From contig SCHM01000002.1 of the NCBI GenBank assembly GCA_004123355.1, positions 2,294,001-2,358,000 on the forward strand: a stretch of DNA of 64,000 bases, given 5' to 3'. Below the pieces are notes generated by a model. That model was not told the origin of the DNA and made no database searches. It saw only the letters and a list, made by a program, of their open reading frames with translations. This document shows positions 38,071 to 51,785 of this stretch, piece after piece; positions within the stretch are counted from its first letter, which is position 1; every line of letters starts with the position of its first letter. Made by a program: the position numbers and the translations under genes. This DNA is from Amphirosellinia nigrospora (lineage: Eukaryota; Ascomycota; Sordariomycetes; Xylariales; Xylariaceae).

Positions 38071-41000
38071 GCCGCAATAAAAGAATGATTCGACACTCAG
38101 ATGCCCACGAATCAGTCCTGTGTGCTCACTGCGACTGCTTTTTGGTATTGCAGCTATTGCAATATGAGTAATATGAGCGTTATCACGATACGCGTGCTTG
38201 GTGGACGGAGGAAGAGCCGATCGGAGTTTTTCTATGTGACCATTGGGGAGTGGCCGCATGCACCTCGCATTGTACAACACTGCAAGCCTTGCTTTTCAGC
38301 TCAGCGTTTACGACAACACTTTTTAATTCAGCATCCTCACCACGAAGGGACACTTACGAATCTGATTGACGGATTGCAGTGCTTCTGTCGATCAGCATTA
38401 TTCAGGTGTCACAGTTCACAATCGGCGTTCTTAGACGGTTTACGTTTTCCGGGATCTGCAACTTCTCGGCACTGTCAATGTACAACACTGGTTACGTCGT
38501 CATCATTCGACGCATCAAACACCAGAAATCAATATCAAGATACGATTGCGGTTTTCAACAATGCTGCAGACATTGTTATGATTGCTTTGAACACTACCTT
38601 GGTGTTCCCCTTTCAACATATTTATTTTAATCTCGGTCCGGCGTCAAATGGCCAAAGCAAACAGGATTCGGTTCGGGAATGGGCAAAAAGTTGGTCTGGC
38701 TAGGGAAAAGGACAGCTCGCATATAGACATTTGGGTTTCTATTAACATTTCTTTTGTTTCGACCGGTTTTTACACTCGGAAGCCTCTCACGGGACCCCTT
38801 ACGAGTGTACGGTAAAGGATGTACACATATTGGATATGGACCAGGCTTTTTCGGAGCTTGCTTTCTCGGCGGCATTTCTGATACGACCTTTTAGTGGCGT
38901 ATGCTCAATGATTTGGGCTACGCATTCAACTCTTTTTGTTTCGAGGGTTTCAGTTATTCCACATCAGATACTGGGCTGGGACCAGATTGATAGAAGATAC
39001 CCTATCTTTAGACTGTACAGTACACTACAGAGGCATGATAGCTCCACAGCACTTGATACGACACACTTAACATGATGGATCATTACATTTATTCTTTCAG
39101 CCTTCTTGCGTTTGTGTAACATGAACAAGCTCGTCTTCTCCTGGTGCAGATTTAAGAAGAAAGGTTTCGGGTTTCGCAGCCAACCGGCAGAGGCTGAAAA
39201 TTGGATGTCTCGCCCAGGCGCGGAAGTGAAGCCTAGGCTGAGGCAATCTCAGATATTTCTTTTGTTTGCTTCTGCGATTCAAGCCTATCCATGAACATGG
39301 TCAGTCCTATGGTAATTCGGCCACTGAGACTGTTGCATACTACTCGATGAAAATTTGCTGATTGGTTCTTCAATACCTTCTAATATGATTAATGATCAAT
39401 TTTGTCTCTCCCATTCTCCCGTCGGAGTATAAGAGATAAACCACGATCAATTCCGCCGTGGTGTACCTTTTGCTTTTCTCGTATTTACCAGATTGGTCTC
39501 TACACTTCGCGTCTCTGCATGCGGAGGGATCTCGCTATGTCTGCGTTACCACGCCCTCGGGTCTTGGGTCGTAGGCGCAACGGATATCCGACGTCAGTAA
39601 TATACTGTTGCAGCCACAACATGGGAGAGACCAAGACCAACACAACTAGCGAAATTTAGTTTGTATGCATATGTGCCCCGGATGGAATGATAGGTTCAGC
39701 GGTGGGCTATTCTTCCTCCGTTCGTTCAATCGGGGGTTTTATCACGATCGCATCGCATTGCATTGCATTAATTGCCGGTGCCGTGCTTTTATCGGGTTTG
39801 GGGTTCCCTAGACACCTGCGGCTCTCTCATTCTTCGACACCTTATATCCGGATGCCTGGGTTTTAGTTATTGCAACCTCGATATACCAATTCTTATGTTA
39901 CGGTGTCTTACATACTATGTAGCAAATCACATCGAGACTATACTCTATACCCCCTCCCTCTGTGGCGATCGCAAAAGAAAAGAAAGGGTCTTACATGTAG
40001 TTTTCGGGTTGGTATGTCGCGATTTGCCGACAAGGCGGAGGGAGCTGACCAATAGGCAGCTGATGCAGCGGAAAAACCCAGGACTCGACTTCTGCGGCTT
40101 CGACCCTAAACCCGGCAATGCAGCTCTTGCATATGAGACTTGACCAGAACAATGCCCAATAGAGAAGATGCCATATCCCACATTGGGTCATGTTGAGCTG
40201 ACTTCTCGAACCCTTCTCCTGCAGGGCTAATGCAAGCTCTAAAATGGGGGAGACATGGCCGGTACCTATCCCAGGTTAGCGTGCTATGATGATGATGCGC
40301 GTTTGTGCCCACACAACCCACTCTTGTTCCAGTTTTCAGCGCACGCCCCGAACCAGTCGCTGGAGTTAGCATGCAGGTACCTACCTTAGTGCACTGTATA
40401 GTCAGTGCAACTGCTAATAGCCCAGTGGCCCGCGCACTTCCCAGCAACCGTCCCGCTGGGTCCCTGCCATCATCATCCCCAAAGCAGGCCCCAAGGTGCC
40501 AAGTGCAAGTACCTGTCTCAATCCAAATTTCAGGACTTGGCCAGAAAGGGGCAATGGCATCATTCCCAAGTTCCCATTCCGTCAGCAATTCGCAAGGTCC
40601 CTCTGAAAGAATATCTAGTCTACATGAGAACATGAGACTAACTTCGCTAGGCTTACCGGCAGCGAACCGTCCGAACCACCACCCTGCTCCCGGATTCATT
40701 CCCAGACGAGACGGCGTCATCAAATCAAACAATCAAACGGAAAACCCGCCTGTCTCCCGTTTATTCCTTACGCGCCTGCTCCCAATGGTTTTCTTTTTCT
40801 TTTTCCCACCCATTGGGGCATGGACTTCCAGATGCGGAATGCTCGATTAGAAGCGCGAACTTGAAGTGCAACTACTAGTAGTCAGACATGACAGAGACAC
40901 TTTGGAAAACTGAGACTTCATGAGTAAGGAGGCTGGTCCGAGCAATCTCGGTCTGTTGTTCGCGTTGCATTGGCTCCGTACTGTAATCGCGGGTGCCCAA

Positions 41001-42106
41001 GGAGCGACCCTGGCGCGCGTCTCCTTTCAGCCTATCGACTCTTGCGACACATCACCCGGAAGTGCACGGTTGGTGCCGTATCCATACGAGATTTTACCTT
41101 ATGATCGATCATGCGCATCATATGCAAAATATAGTCTCCCAGCCCGGGCTGAAAACGGAATGCGACGTTGGCGCCTGAATGCCACCCGCTAGCTAATAAG
41201 AACGTTGTCTGTGGCATTTAATATGTAGCTCCGCTGCACTGCCTGCGCCGTCTGCATGTTCCCCTTGCAGTAGTTAGCTGACAGTTCCGCGGCGTCGTTG
41301 CTGCAAAAAACAGGGCAGGATGACGCCAGTCGAAAAGCAACCGTGCCGGTGGTCTACGTGTCTGATTACTGATTATGTCTTGGCTTCGTATGCCACCAAT
41401 CCGCTACGATAAACATCCGATACGCACTCTACATTCTACGTTCCAGACGAATCCGAGCGTAAGGATTGCGAAGCTGTGCCAACAGATAGATAGATAGGTC
41501 ATCGCTGCGCCGGATTCCGTGTCAGAATGTAGTCGCCAAGCCAAATCCATCGAGCCTCCCCGGCAGCAGCCGCAGTCCCACCAAATACCAAGGACCAAAT
41601 ACCCAAAGCCACATGGCATGGTCACTAGACAGGCAGCCTGCAGACAGGATGGGGCTGGGCAATGATACAATGGTAGTTTGGGTTACGGCAGCCTCCCAAG
41701 GACCGAGGCATCCATCTCCTGCATACGTGTATGCAAGATGTGATTCGCAGACGTAAATAAAACACTTCACCCAACCAAAAAGCTGATTGTTTCTAGCAAA
41801 TAAAAAAAGGCGAATCAGACGTCACTTCCTCACATCGGTTCCAGCTGTTATGCCAGAAATAGTCTGAAGTAACTTTTCAGCCAACCCATCCTTTCGCAAA
41901 TTATTGACCGAAAAACTCGGCGACCACGTATGCATCTAACACTTACCAATCCATCTGATATCAGCATTCCATAACACAAAGTACCGGACAGACAGACTCG
42001 AAACAAAACAGGAGGGCGTGGGGCGCCGAAACGCAAGCCACTGCCAATTGGTCAATACTCTAGTCACCCACCCACAAGACATGTTGGTGGTTATTTTTGC
42101 GATAGA

Positions 42107-42334
42107 TTATACTCGATATCTATAATGTGGTGAAAACGGAGCGTTACATTGATTCTCTCCCAATGCACGTGCGACAGCCATTCCTTCAGTTTCTCCCAGC
42201 GTGACTGCAGAGATCTGCACAACGCTCGCGTTTTCTCCAATAGCGGCAATCTGCTCATGAGCTGCCGAGGCGATTATATTCTCAGCAACGGATTGAATCG
42301 TCACTTCGTTCCGGCCAATCAATAGGAGTCGCAT
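42107..42334 (-). CDS. Possible short coding frame, no known family
   Basis: From the ATG at 42334-42332, 75 codons run to a TAA, with even codon use and an amphipathic look (MRLLLIGRNEVTIQSVAENI; later GENASVVQISAVTLGE). It may be one exon of a gene or a chance frame. There is no splice or promoter evidence either way. Confidence 0.22.
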   Translation of the reverse strand: MRLLLIGRNEVTIQSVAENIIASAAHEQIAAIGENASVVQISAVTLGETEGMAVARALGENQCNAPFSPHYRYRV

Positions 42335-42378
42335 AAAAGGCAGTGACAAATTAACAATGCGGCGAAATGGCGCAGCGT

Positions 42379-42411
42379 GCACACTCACACACTCACACAC
42401 TCAGACACACA
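42379..42411. repeat. cacact-type microsatellite
   Basis: cacactcacacactcacacactc followed by agacacaca forms a short simple repeat. It has no evident role. Confidence 0.7.
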
Positions 42412-45201
42412 TTGCGCAGGCGTCATATCCACGCGGATTTGAGGTCGCAGAATGCAAGTTTGGTGTTCAGCTTTGGAGTACACACTAAGCAGCTACACTA
42501 ATGCAAATAACATCAAACTTCTAATACCGGTCCTATTCCATGTTGCGCTCGTTACCGACTTTCCTCGTAGGTGCTATTTCATCAGCATCGAACAACTAGG
42601 CAAGCAAGGGGGGAACAAAAGGGGAAGTAAGATCTTCACCAATTTTCTCTGATGTGATACGCTCACATCATCATAATAATAATTCTCGCCTACCTAGGTA
42701 TGTAGCGTTTCACGAAATCTTATGTCATTTTTTTCTTCCCACCCACAACAAGTCAAACTGAGAAAAACAGGAGTTTGCTAATTCAATGATAACCCCACGT
42801 CGCTTATCTGAATGCCCTCCTAAGAATTACGGATAGGTAACGCCACCTTGGACGTTTTTGCAACCCAAACTAGCAGAGCCACCCCATAGCTGGACTTTGC
42901 GGGATCCGGAGCAGGTTTAGTATATGCGCGAATGGTACGATTTCTAGATGTTAGAGAATCACGCACGAGCACATCTCCGATTACCCGGAATGGGGATGCC
43001 TGTTAAATCTGCATCAGTCTACCCATCATCAATCAGAGCGTGCGGGCTAGTCGGGATGCAGCAGGTGACTATGTTTAAGATTCTCTTAAGCAGCCAGGCC
43101 CAGGCCCAGGCCCCCTGGCCAAGAGCCGCGCGGGAGGACCCCCAGCTTGATTATCAGAACCCGACGACTTCTAGATTCTATCGCCACCGATCTTGTCGTA
43201 TCTTCTAGAAATGCTCTTTTCATCTTCCCTACTGACGTGGGCTGGCTTGTTCTCTCTCTATCTGGAAAGGGTCTTGATTCTCGCTCACCTTACAATTCTA
43301 GACGACTGCGTGGCGTGGGATACCAGGATTGGGCTAGAGCTCTTTGTTCCACGAAGAGGGTTGGCACTTACAATTTCCCTATCTTACGGGCCTCTTATTC
43401 GTTGTTGTATGCATGCTGTGGTTCCGTTGTCGTGATCATATGGCTTCGGAGAATTACGGCTCAGCTCTGTGCTACGAACGAAAACCACTCAACAGCGTCA
43501 CAACTGACTCCAGATCTCTTCGGTCCCAGCTACCACACGCCAGGCGATCTAAGCATCAGCGCTCGTCCGGAGATCAGCCCCTCCAGCACAGGCAAAGTTC
43601 GGGCGAAAACTAAAAATGGGAGTTTGGGACCTTTTGCCCGAGACGGTGCAACAAGTCTCGACATCTCATTCTTGGTTGACATCACATGGCCCATTTTTAA
43701 ATAGGAGTGGCTTGTCGATGTGTATCACAGAATGAGGCTAAAAAGGGGCATGTTTCTGCGTCGTTGGTTGTGTTACCATTACATTTGCCACTCCATTTGT
43801 GATGGCACAAGGACTAACATAAGAAGTATAGACGAGAAGAAACCCAGAGTTAAGTCAAGAATTAGGCCTAGAGCATTTATCCACGCTTCGCAACCTCAAG
43901 GCACTGGTCAAGATAAGTATAGGTTTAAGAGATTCATCCCCTGATTACGTGGTTATTTGTGCAACGACAAGCTGATACGCCAGGGGTTGTATCCCTTTTA
44001 TTAAAAACATCTCTATCGGGGTATCACCGGTTTTTTTTTTTTTTTGTCGAGTCTCCGTATCACATTAAACTTGCTTACGGGTTCGCAGGTAACCTGTGTG
44101 TACAAGTAGTACTGCATGCCACTCGAGTCCTCGAGTCCGGGGTATTGTTTTAGACCAGGCAAACATGCCGGTCTTTCGGTATCCTACAACATGTCTGAGT
44201 GGCACATGCTGAAAATGGTAACCATGGGACAAAAGTTTAGCCGTATTCTTAGGACCTGGGCTGGCTTATGACATACTTGTTAACGGTTTGTGTTACGTCG
44301 TGTGTCGACTCACCTTTTTGCTTCGTCATATGCTTAGACTCGGCCGAAGGTTCGTCCGATGGTTCTCCTATTTTTCCAAATCTCTACTGCCTTTGTCAGA
44401 CTGGCCGGCGATATTATTGCTATTTCCAGCTTTTGGTGCTGTGATACTATAAAAGATATATCATTGGTTATGCCAAAACAAAAAAAGGTCGGCAGTCTTA
44501 AATGTCAAATAGCCTAGTATCTCTGACTAATCCGGCTTTCCCCCTTCATTGTTGAAGACGTAATGGGTACTGTACCTCTTTAATCTACATATTTGCTACA
44601 ACTAGGTCTACATTTTCACTAAATCGCAAGAGGCACTGTGTACTTGTTCCCATCAGAGGGGTTCTTGGACTTTATAGTTGAGCCAATGTACAAAAATGAG
44701 CGTATCCCCTGCAGTCTTTCCTACGCTAAAACCCGCGTGTCTCGTAGTAGTATAAACGGGTCTATGTTTTCTCACAGTCGCTAAAGGGAAACGTCGAGGA
44801 AAATTGGGGTAAAATGGGCGTTTTTCCCGTTAATATAAACACCCAGGGTTATTCATGAAGTTTATCATGTACAACTCCTTGGGTGTACGGAGGGATGTAT
44901 TTATGTTAATTATTTGCAATAGCTAGCTTTCGCATTATAATTGACTTATTTACTTGGCTACGGTTTTAGTGATTCTGGGGCTGGAATGCCCGGATTTCAT
45001 CTGGTTTGATTTTGTCTTTTGGTCTGCCATTGGGGAGCGGGTCGAGTTCCTCTCACACTATTCAGCTATTACATTGTACGTAAATAAATACAGACATTCG
45101 GCTCGCTATGACAATCTTCACCACGCTATATTTTCGGACGTAGAAGTAGAGAAGCAGTCAAGTTCGTCAGCCCTTTCGCTCAAGAATTTGAGATTCTATT
45201 T

Positions 45202-45468
45202 TCACACCATAGTGAAGAGCTCATACTCCACCTCGTCAAACAGGTATATATGTTCTATGGTGAGAAAGAAAGCACCGAGCCGTTGATAGATCGCCGTCTC
45301 CTGTACTCGCTGTAACAGGAGACCAGATTGTGAGTTTACCCGCCAAGAAGTATGTTCTTCTGGTGTTGGCCGGAAGATTTGTATAGCATACAAATCGTAG
45401 CCATCATAATCATCCGGGCTACAGTCCAGAGCTGCAGTGCCGACACTTAGTCCAGTGTCAACTAGTTT
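45202..45468 (-). pseudogene. 3' part of the split HET-domain gene
   Basis: On the minus strand this piece starts at the element's target duplication and reads in one frame to TGA (45204-45202). It contains DTGLSVGTAALD, YAIQIFRPTPEE, GLLLQRVQETAIYQRLGAFF and HIYLFDE. The pattern VGTA-LD ... GLLL-x(n)-YQRLG is what I know from the C-terminal ends of HET-domain proteins. The 5' part of the same gene lies 14.4 kb away at 59895-61768, and the frame passes through the shared AGTTT duplication without shift. Cut off from its promoter and HET domain, this piece cannot make a useful product. Confidence 0.8.
45464..45468. repeat. Target site duplication AGTTT (left)
   Basis: agttt directly before the outer 5' LTR matches agttt directly after the 3' LTR at 59895-59899. 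Five base pairs is the usual length for LTR elements. Confidence 0.9.
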
Positions 45469-45631
45469 TGTCAGGGACCTCGTAGTATGGGGTAGGTTAT
45501 TTATACTTGTTGTTGCGCGAAGGTCTCTAAACTACTTTTGTAGGCGTAATTAAGCTATATACAAAAGATCTTTTTGTTTTTAAAGTAGCTAGGGTAATAT
45601 AGCTAAAGTAATATAGCGTAACTTTATAATA
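45469..45631. repeat. Outer element left LTR
   Basis: 163 bp aligned to the right LTR without gaps. By hand I count 32 differences, all G/A or C/T. In the first half (14 sites) this copy keeps the G or C; from ctacttttg onward (18 sites) this copy carries the A or T. Confidence 0.92.
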
Positions 45632-48600
45632 ATATTCTTTTTTTTAGTTTTTTTGTCCTAAATAAAGCTAATATTTTTTATTAAATAAAATTATATATAT
45701 TATTATCCGCTTTATTGCTTTTATTGCTTAAATTATCGCTATATTAATAATTATATATTAATTATTATTAAATAGCTTATTTTTTGTTATATTATTTTAA
45801 AAGTTCTAGTTTATTTATATGCTTTAAATAAAACTTTTATAAATAATAGTTATAGCTTTTAAAGTTTGCTGCTAATTATTAGTTAAGTTTATAATATTAT
45901 TAATTTATTAAATATTAAAAGTTATTGCTTTTATTTTTTATTTAATATATTATTATATAACTATTTTTTTTTATTTTTTATTATTTTTTTTAACTAATAT
46001 AAGTTATTATTTTTAAATATAGCAGCTTTATTAATTTTTTTTTGGCCTAGTAGGCTTTTTTTATTAACGGCTTTAAGTTAAAAATAATAGATTATAAAAA
46101 TATATTTAATAGTAAATATTATAATTTTAAAGCGTACGTTTTTTTATAATATTTAGTAATTTTATATAAACTAATTTATTTATTAGTTAGTTTTTTAGCT
46201 TTTTATATTTTAAAATTATTTATATTTAACTATATTAGTTGTTATTTTATATTTTAAAGCGTTGTTTTTTTAAATATTAATATATTATTAATAGTTTTTT
46301 ATATAATTTATATTTATTTTAAAATTTTTAAAATTAAATTTATTATTTTATTATTTTATTAGTTTTATTTAATTTTTATATATTATATATTAATAAGTTC
46401 GGGTTTTTAAAAGCTAATAGTTTAGTTTTTATTTTAAAGTAAAATTTATAGTTAGCGAAAAAAAATATTATTTTAGTTAAAGCTAATTTAATATTATTTA
46501 CGGCAAATTTTACTAATAATAGTTAATTTATTTAATTATTTTAATTATATAATATATAAATCCGAAAATATTATTTTAAAAATTAGTTAAAGATTTTTAT
46601 TTAGCTATTTATTTATAAATAATAAACGGTTAAAATTTTAATATAATTTTAAATTATTTAAATAGTTTTTACTAGAATTTTAATATAAATTGTTTTTTTT
46701 TATTAAATATAATTATTTTAAGCACGCTATATAATATATATATATATAATATAAAGCTTTAATAAGTTTGTTTATATAGATTATTTTATATATTATAAAA
46801 TAACGTATTTTAATAAAACGGTTTACGATTATTAAAATATTTATAAAAGTTTTTTTGTTTTTTTTATAAAGCAGGAAATATATTATATAATTAATAGAAA
46901 TATTTATTTATAGTTTAAAAATATAGTTAAACTATATAAAAGCTTTTAAAGTTAATTTTTTAATACTTTTGTTTTTTATATAAATAATAAGCTTTAATAT
47001 ATATTATTATATTTTATAAATTTCTAGCTATTAATAAGTTTTTATAACTATTTTTATTATTTTAGCTTTTTTTTAATATTTTATTAAAGCTATATTATAT
47101 AATTTTTAAATAGCGTAAGTTTTTAAATTAGCTATTTTTAATAAAAAAAAGCGTTCGGCGAAATAAATTTTTTTATTTAAGATTTAATATTTAAAAAATA
47201 ATACGTTTATATTTTTTTAATATTTTAGTTTAAGCTTTTTTAATAAATAAATAATTAACGATTTTTTAAATAACTAATAATTAATTATAAGCTATTTATA
47301 TAAAATTATTAATATATACGTTTATAAATATAATATATAATATTTTATAGTTATTATATTAGTTAGTTTTTTATTAAATAATAGTTATTATAGTTTAAAT
47401 ATTATACGTTTATTATTAGTATTTTTTTTCGTAATTAAATTTTTTAGTTTTTTATTTAATATATTTAATTAAATAGCTTAAATTTTTAGTTTATAAATTA
47501 TTTAAAAATTAAACTAGCTAAAAATTTTTAACTATTTAATTTGTTTTTAGCTAAATAATTTTATTATTATAAAATATTAAAAGTTTTTATAGTTTATAAT
47601 TATTTATATTAATTTATTTATTTTTAAAGCTTAAGTTTTATTTTTTAAATATTTTAATAATATTTAATAATTTTTTGTTATAAATTTTATAGTTAGTTTT
47701 TGCAGCTATATATTTTATTAAAAAATAAATAATTAATTATAGGTTTTTTTATTATTATATTATAATAATATTTTTTTATCGCTTAATTAAATATATTAGT
47801 TTTTATTATAGTTTTTTTATATAGATTAAAATATTATAAAATTAATATAGTAATAAAAGCTTTTTTTAGTTTAATAAAGCTTACGTTATATTTTTTAAAA
47901 GTTTAATTTTATTTTATATTTTTTTAAATAAATTTATAAAAAATTAAGCAATTTTTAAAAAACTTTTTATAAACTATTTATAATAATTAATAAAGCTTAG
48001 AAATTTTTAGAAATTTTTAGTATATTTTAACGCTTTTTATATTTTTAAAGCTTTTTTTTTAATTTATTTATTAAGATTTTTTTAATAAATATAATTAAAT
48101 TTAAATATTTAGTTTTAGTTATATAAAATTTATATTTTTCGATATTTATTTAAAAATTTACGTTTTATAATATCCGTAAAACTTATTATATATATTTTAT
48201 ATATTTATGTTTTATTTTAAAATATATTAATATATTATTTAAATAAGCTAATATAAATTTTTATAAAAAATTATATAAAATATTATTAATATACTTTTAA
48301 AAAATACTAAAAATATTATATAAGCCGAAAAAAGTAATTAATATTTTATATAAACTAAAATATATAATAAATACTGTTTTTTATTTTTTTTTTAATAAGT
48401 ATATTTTATTAAATATAGTAATAATATTAAATTTTATAAAAATTTAAAATTATATAATATATTTAAAGTTTTTTATATTAGTAATAAAAAGTAGCGATTT
48501 TTAATTATAATATTATTTAGTTTTTTATAGTTAATATAGATTTTAATTTTACTACTAGGTTTTTTTACTAATAATAATAATATATAATAAAAACTTCGAT

Positions 48601-49210
48601 ATTTTAATAAAACTTTTCTATAAGTTATTATTTAAGAACTTTTTTATAACTTTTAATTTTTATTAAAATAATAGCTTATTTTTATATAAAAAAGGATTTT
48701 TGTTTTTTTTTACTTTAATTTTATAGTTATAAGTTTAGTATAAAAATAAATATATTATATTAAAAAAAAAAAATATTTATAATATTATAATATTTTTAAA
48801 TAATTTTAATTTAATATTAGCTAGTTAACTAGCAATTTTATTTTTATATATTTATTAATATTTTTTAAGTTATACGGTATAAAAAATGTTTTTATATATA
48901 TTAAAAAATTATAATATTTTAGATTTAATTTATTTTTATAGAAATCTTTTTTTTTTTTACGTTAAATAATATACGGAGTTTTATATTTAATAAATCTAGT
49001 AATAATAAATTAAAAAAATTAAAATATTTAAGATTTTTTATTATTATATAAAATATTATAATTTATTTATTTATAAAAAGTTATAAAATTAGTAATAAAA
49101 GCTATATAGATATTATTATATATTTAATGTTTTTTAGTTATATTATATAATTTTTATATATTAAAAACGCGTTATATTTTTGCTTTTAATTTTTTATATA
49201 TTTATAATAA

Positions 49211-49215
49211 CATAT
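49211..49215. repeat. Target duplication CATAT of the nested element (left)
   Basis: catat precedes the inner left LTR and recurs at 57074-57078 after the right LTR. AT-rich surroundings make chance matching easier, and the inner boundary is uncertain by about 2 bp. Confidence 0.55.
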
Positions 49216-49418
49216 TGATAGAGCCCCCAAGGGGTCTGTATTACTAGTGGCTTCCTTGCGCGGAGCGTAGGGGGAAGCTACCTAGCAATACCTATATCTA
49301 GATAGATAGCTGGCATACTGCTAGTTAAAAAATCTATTATTAGATCTATTGCATAGATCTAATAATAAATTTTTTTTTTTAATTAAGCTTTATTTTATAA
49401 CTTATAATATTTTTTTTA
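49216..49418. repeat. Inner element left LTR
   Basis: The first ~110 bp are nearly unmutated and stand out as the only GC-rich island in the left half of the block. The last part is a T-run where the right copy reads ttctcttcctttaatcaag, so here mainly C has gone to T. Confidence 0.8.
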
Positions 49419-51730
49419 AAATAATGCTTTATTATATAGTTCTATTATAAATATTAAACTATACTAAAAATTATTTATTTTTAGATTTTTCGAAGTTAAA
49501 AAATATTAATTTTTCTAGCGGCAATTAATATATAATTTATATATATTGTTAATTAAAATAAATATTGCGCTTTAGCGTTAATCTATTTTATATTTTTATT
49601 TTTATACTCTTTGCGAAGCTTTTAAATAAGCTAATTATTTAGCTTTAAAAAAAGCTTAATAAAGCATTTTTATATCCTAAATATATTAGTTTTTATAACG
49701 TAACTAAAATTATTATAAAGTTAAAACGTTATAGATTTTTTAATTAATCGTTTTAAATATTTTAGTTTTATTATAAAGTTTTTAAATGTTTTAGTTCGCT
49801 ATTAAAATCTATAAATATTAGTTTATTATTAAAGTATAATTATAAATTATATATATTTTATTTTATTTTATTATATATAGTTTATTTTATTTCCGAGTTA
49901 TTATTTATAACGTTATATAAAAATAATAAATTATAAAACTAATATAATAATAGTTTTTTTATATATTTAATTATTTATTAAACTAAACGTTAAATTTATT
50001 ATTAGAAAACTTTTATTTAAAGTTTTTTTTTTTTAATTCTTAGCGTAATAATTATTAAAACAAGCATTATTATTATTAATATAAGCTTTATTAAAAACGT
50101 TTATAAATCGTTTAATAATATAATTTAAAAAATTAAAATAAAACAAAAAAAATAAAATTAGCGCAAAAGCAACCGAAATTAATATTAATATTAATAAAGC
50201 TTAATTAATAATAATAAATTAAAAACTTATAAAGTTTTATTTAAAAAATTAAACTAGTAGCTAAAATTTAACGTAAAAACTATAAATATATTTTTAAAAT
50301 AATAGTAAAATAATAACTTTAAACAAAATTAAATTAAACTAAATATAAAAAAGCTATAAAAAAATATCAAGCAAATTAATAATAAATTTAATTTAATTGT
50401 ATAAATAAATTAAAATTTTAGCGCTTTTATAAAATTCTAAAAAAATCGATATTATATTTTTATTAATATTTTTTTTAACCGTATCGGACTAGCGAGCTTT
50501 TTATAGCATAATAATTAATTTTAATAATATAGCTATAAATAAAAAAAAAATAATAATAATATTTTTGCTTTATTTTTAAATATAATAGGCGTATTAATAA
50601 TACCTTTGCTTTTACTTTTTTTTATTGCTTTAAAAATATTATAAAAACGCTAGAATATATTTTTTAATTAAAATAAATAATAATAATAATAGTAAAAATA
50701 ATAATAGTAAAAATAGCAACAAAAAAATAAGTAATTTTAATAACGATCTAGATTTATTAAGTAGTAAAGCTAGCTTCGGTAGCTATAGCTATAATAATAA
50801 ATATTATTATTAAAAACTTGTTTTAATTATATTTATAATAAAAGTATTTATAAAATTAAATATAAAAATATTAAAGTTTTAAACTTTAATTAAAATAACC
50901 TAAAAAATAAAAAATTATTATAAATAAAAAAATATTATTTATATAAATATATATATTTTTTAACGTATTTAAGCTATATATAAGCTTAATAATATAAAAT
51001 TATTAAATAATAGCTAAATTTTAAAGCTGTTTAATTATTTTTTCGTAAGTTTTACTTTTTTATAATAAATAATAAAATTAAACCTACCGATTATTATATT
51101 TAATAAAAAATAAACTTAAACTTAATATTTAAAAAGCTAAAAAAACGTTTTAAAATACGCTTTAAATATGCTATAAAAAAGTTCTTTAAAAATAACTTTT
51201 TTTATTTAATATAATATAAAATAAAATATATTTATTTAATTTATTTAACGTAAACTATAATATATTATAAAAAAAACTTTAGCGTAAAATAATTTTAATT
51301 AATAAAATATTATAAAAAATATCTATAATTAATAAGCTAAAATAATTATTAATTATATCCGTTTATTAAAAAAAAAAATATATTAAATAAATATATAAAA
51401 AAAATTAATAAAGCGTACTATAAATTAGAACAAAAAACAAAATATAAGTTTTTAAACGCTAAACTTTTTATAATTATTTAAAAAATAATAATAAAAACTT
51501 TTAAAATTTATATCTTAAATATAATAACTATAAATATTTTAATCGTTATTAATTAAAAAATAAATATTAATTTTATTATAAATATTATTATTTAATAATA
51601 AACGTAATAAATAACATAATAAATTAAATAAAAATTATAGCTATTATAAAAAAATAATAAAAAAATATTTATAAAAACAAAAAACATAATAATAAAATAA
51701 AAAACGTAATAGCAATTATAATAGTAGCTA

Positions 51731-51785
51731 AAACTATAGTTATAACTATAACTATAGCTATAACTATAGCTATAACTATAATAGC
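51731..51785. repeat. Short tandem tract of ctataacta units
   Basis: Units of ctataacta / ctatagctata repeat about six times inside the nested element. It may be a mutated remnant of a coding repeat or a simple repeat born of RIP. Confidence 0.5.

Larger units (their letters stand above)
38071..45201. other. Gene-poor stretch of ordinary composition
   Basis: No conserved protein is recognisable. Long open frames at 38101-38703 (plus), 40305-40850 (plus) and 40106-40732 (minus) overlap each other or lack coding character. The frame at 42107-42334 (minus) is the most protein-like and is listed separately. A (cacact)-type microsatellite lies at about 42379-42411. A 14-T run lies near 44032-44045. 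Confidence 0.4.

Noticed and set aside
40106-40850. Overlapping 181- and 208-codon frames on opposite strands
   Set aside because: Neither shows domain, signal or codon evidence, and mutual overlap suggests GC-driven chance frames.
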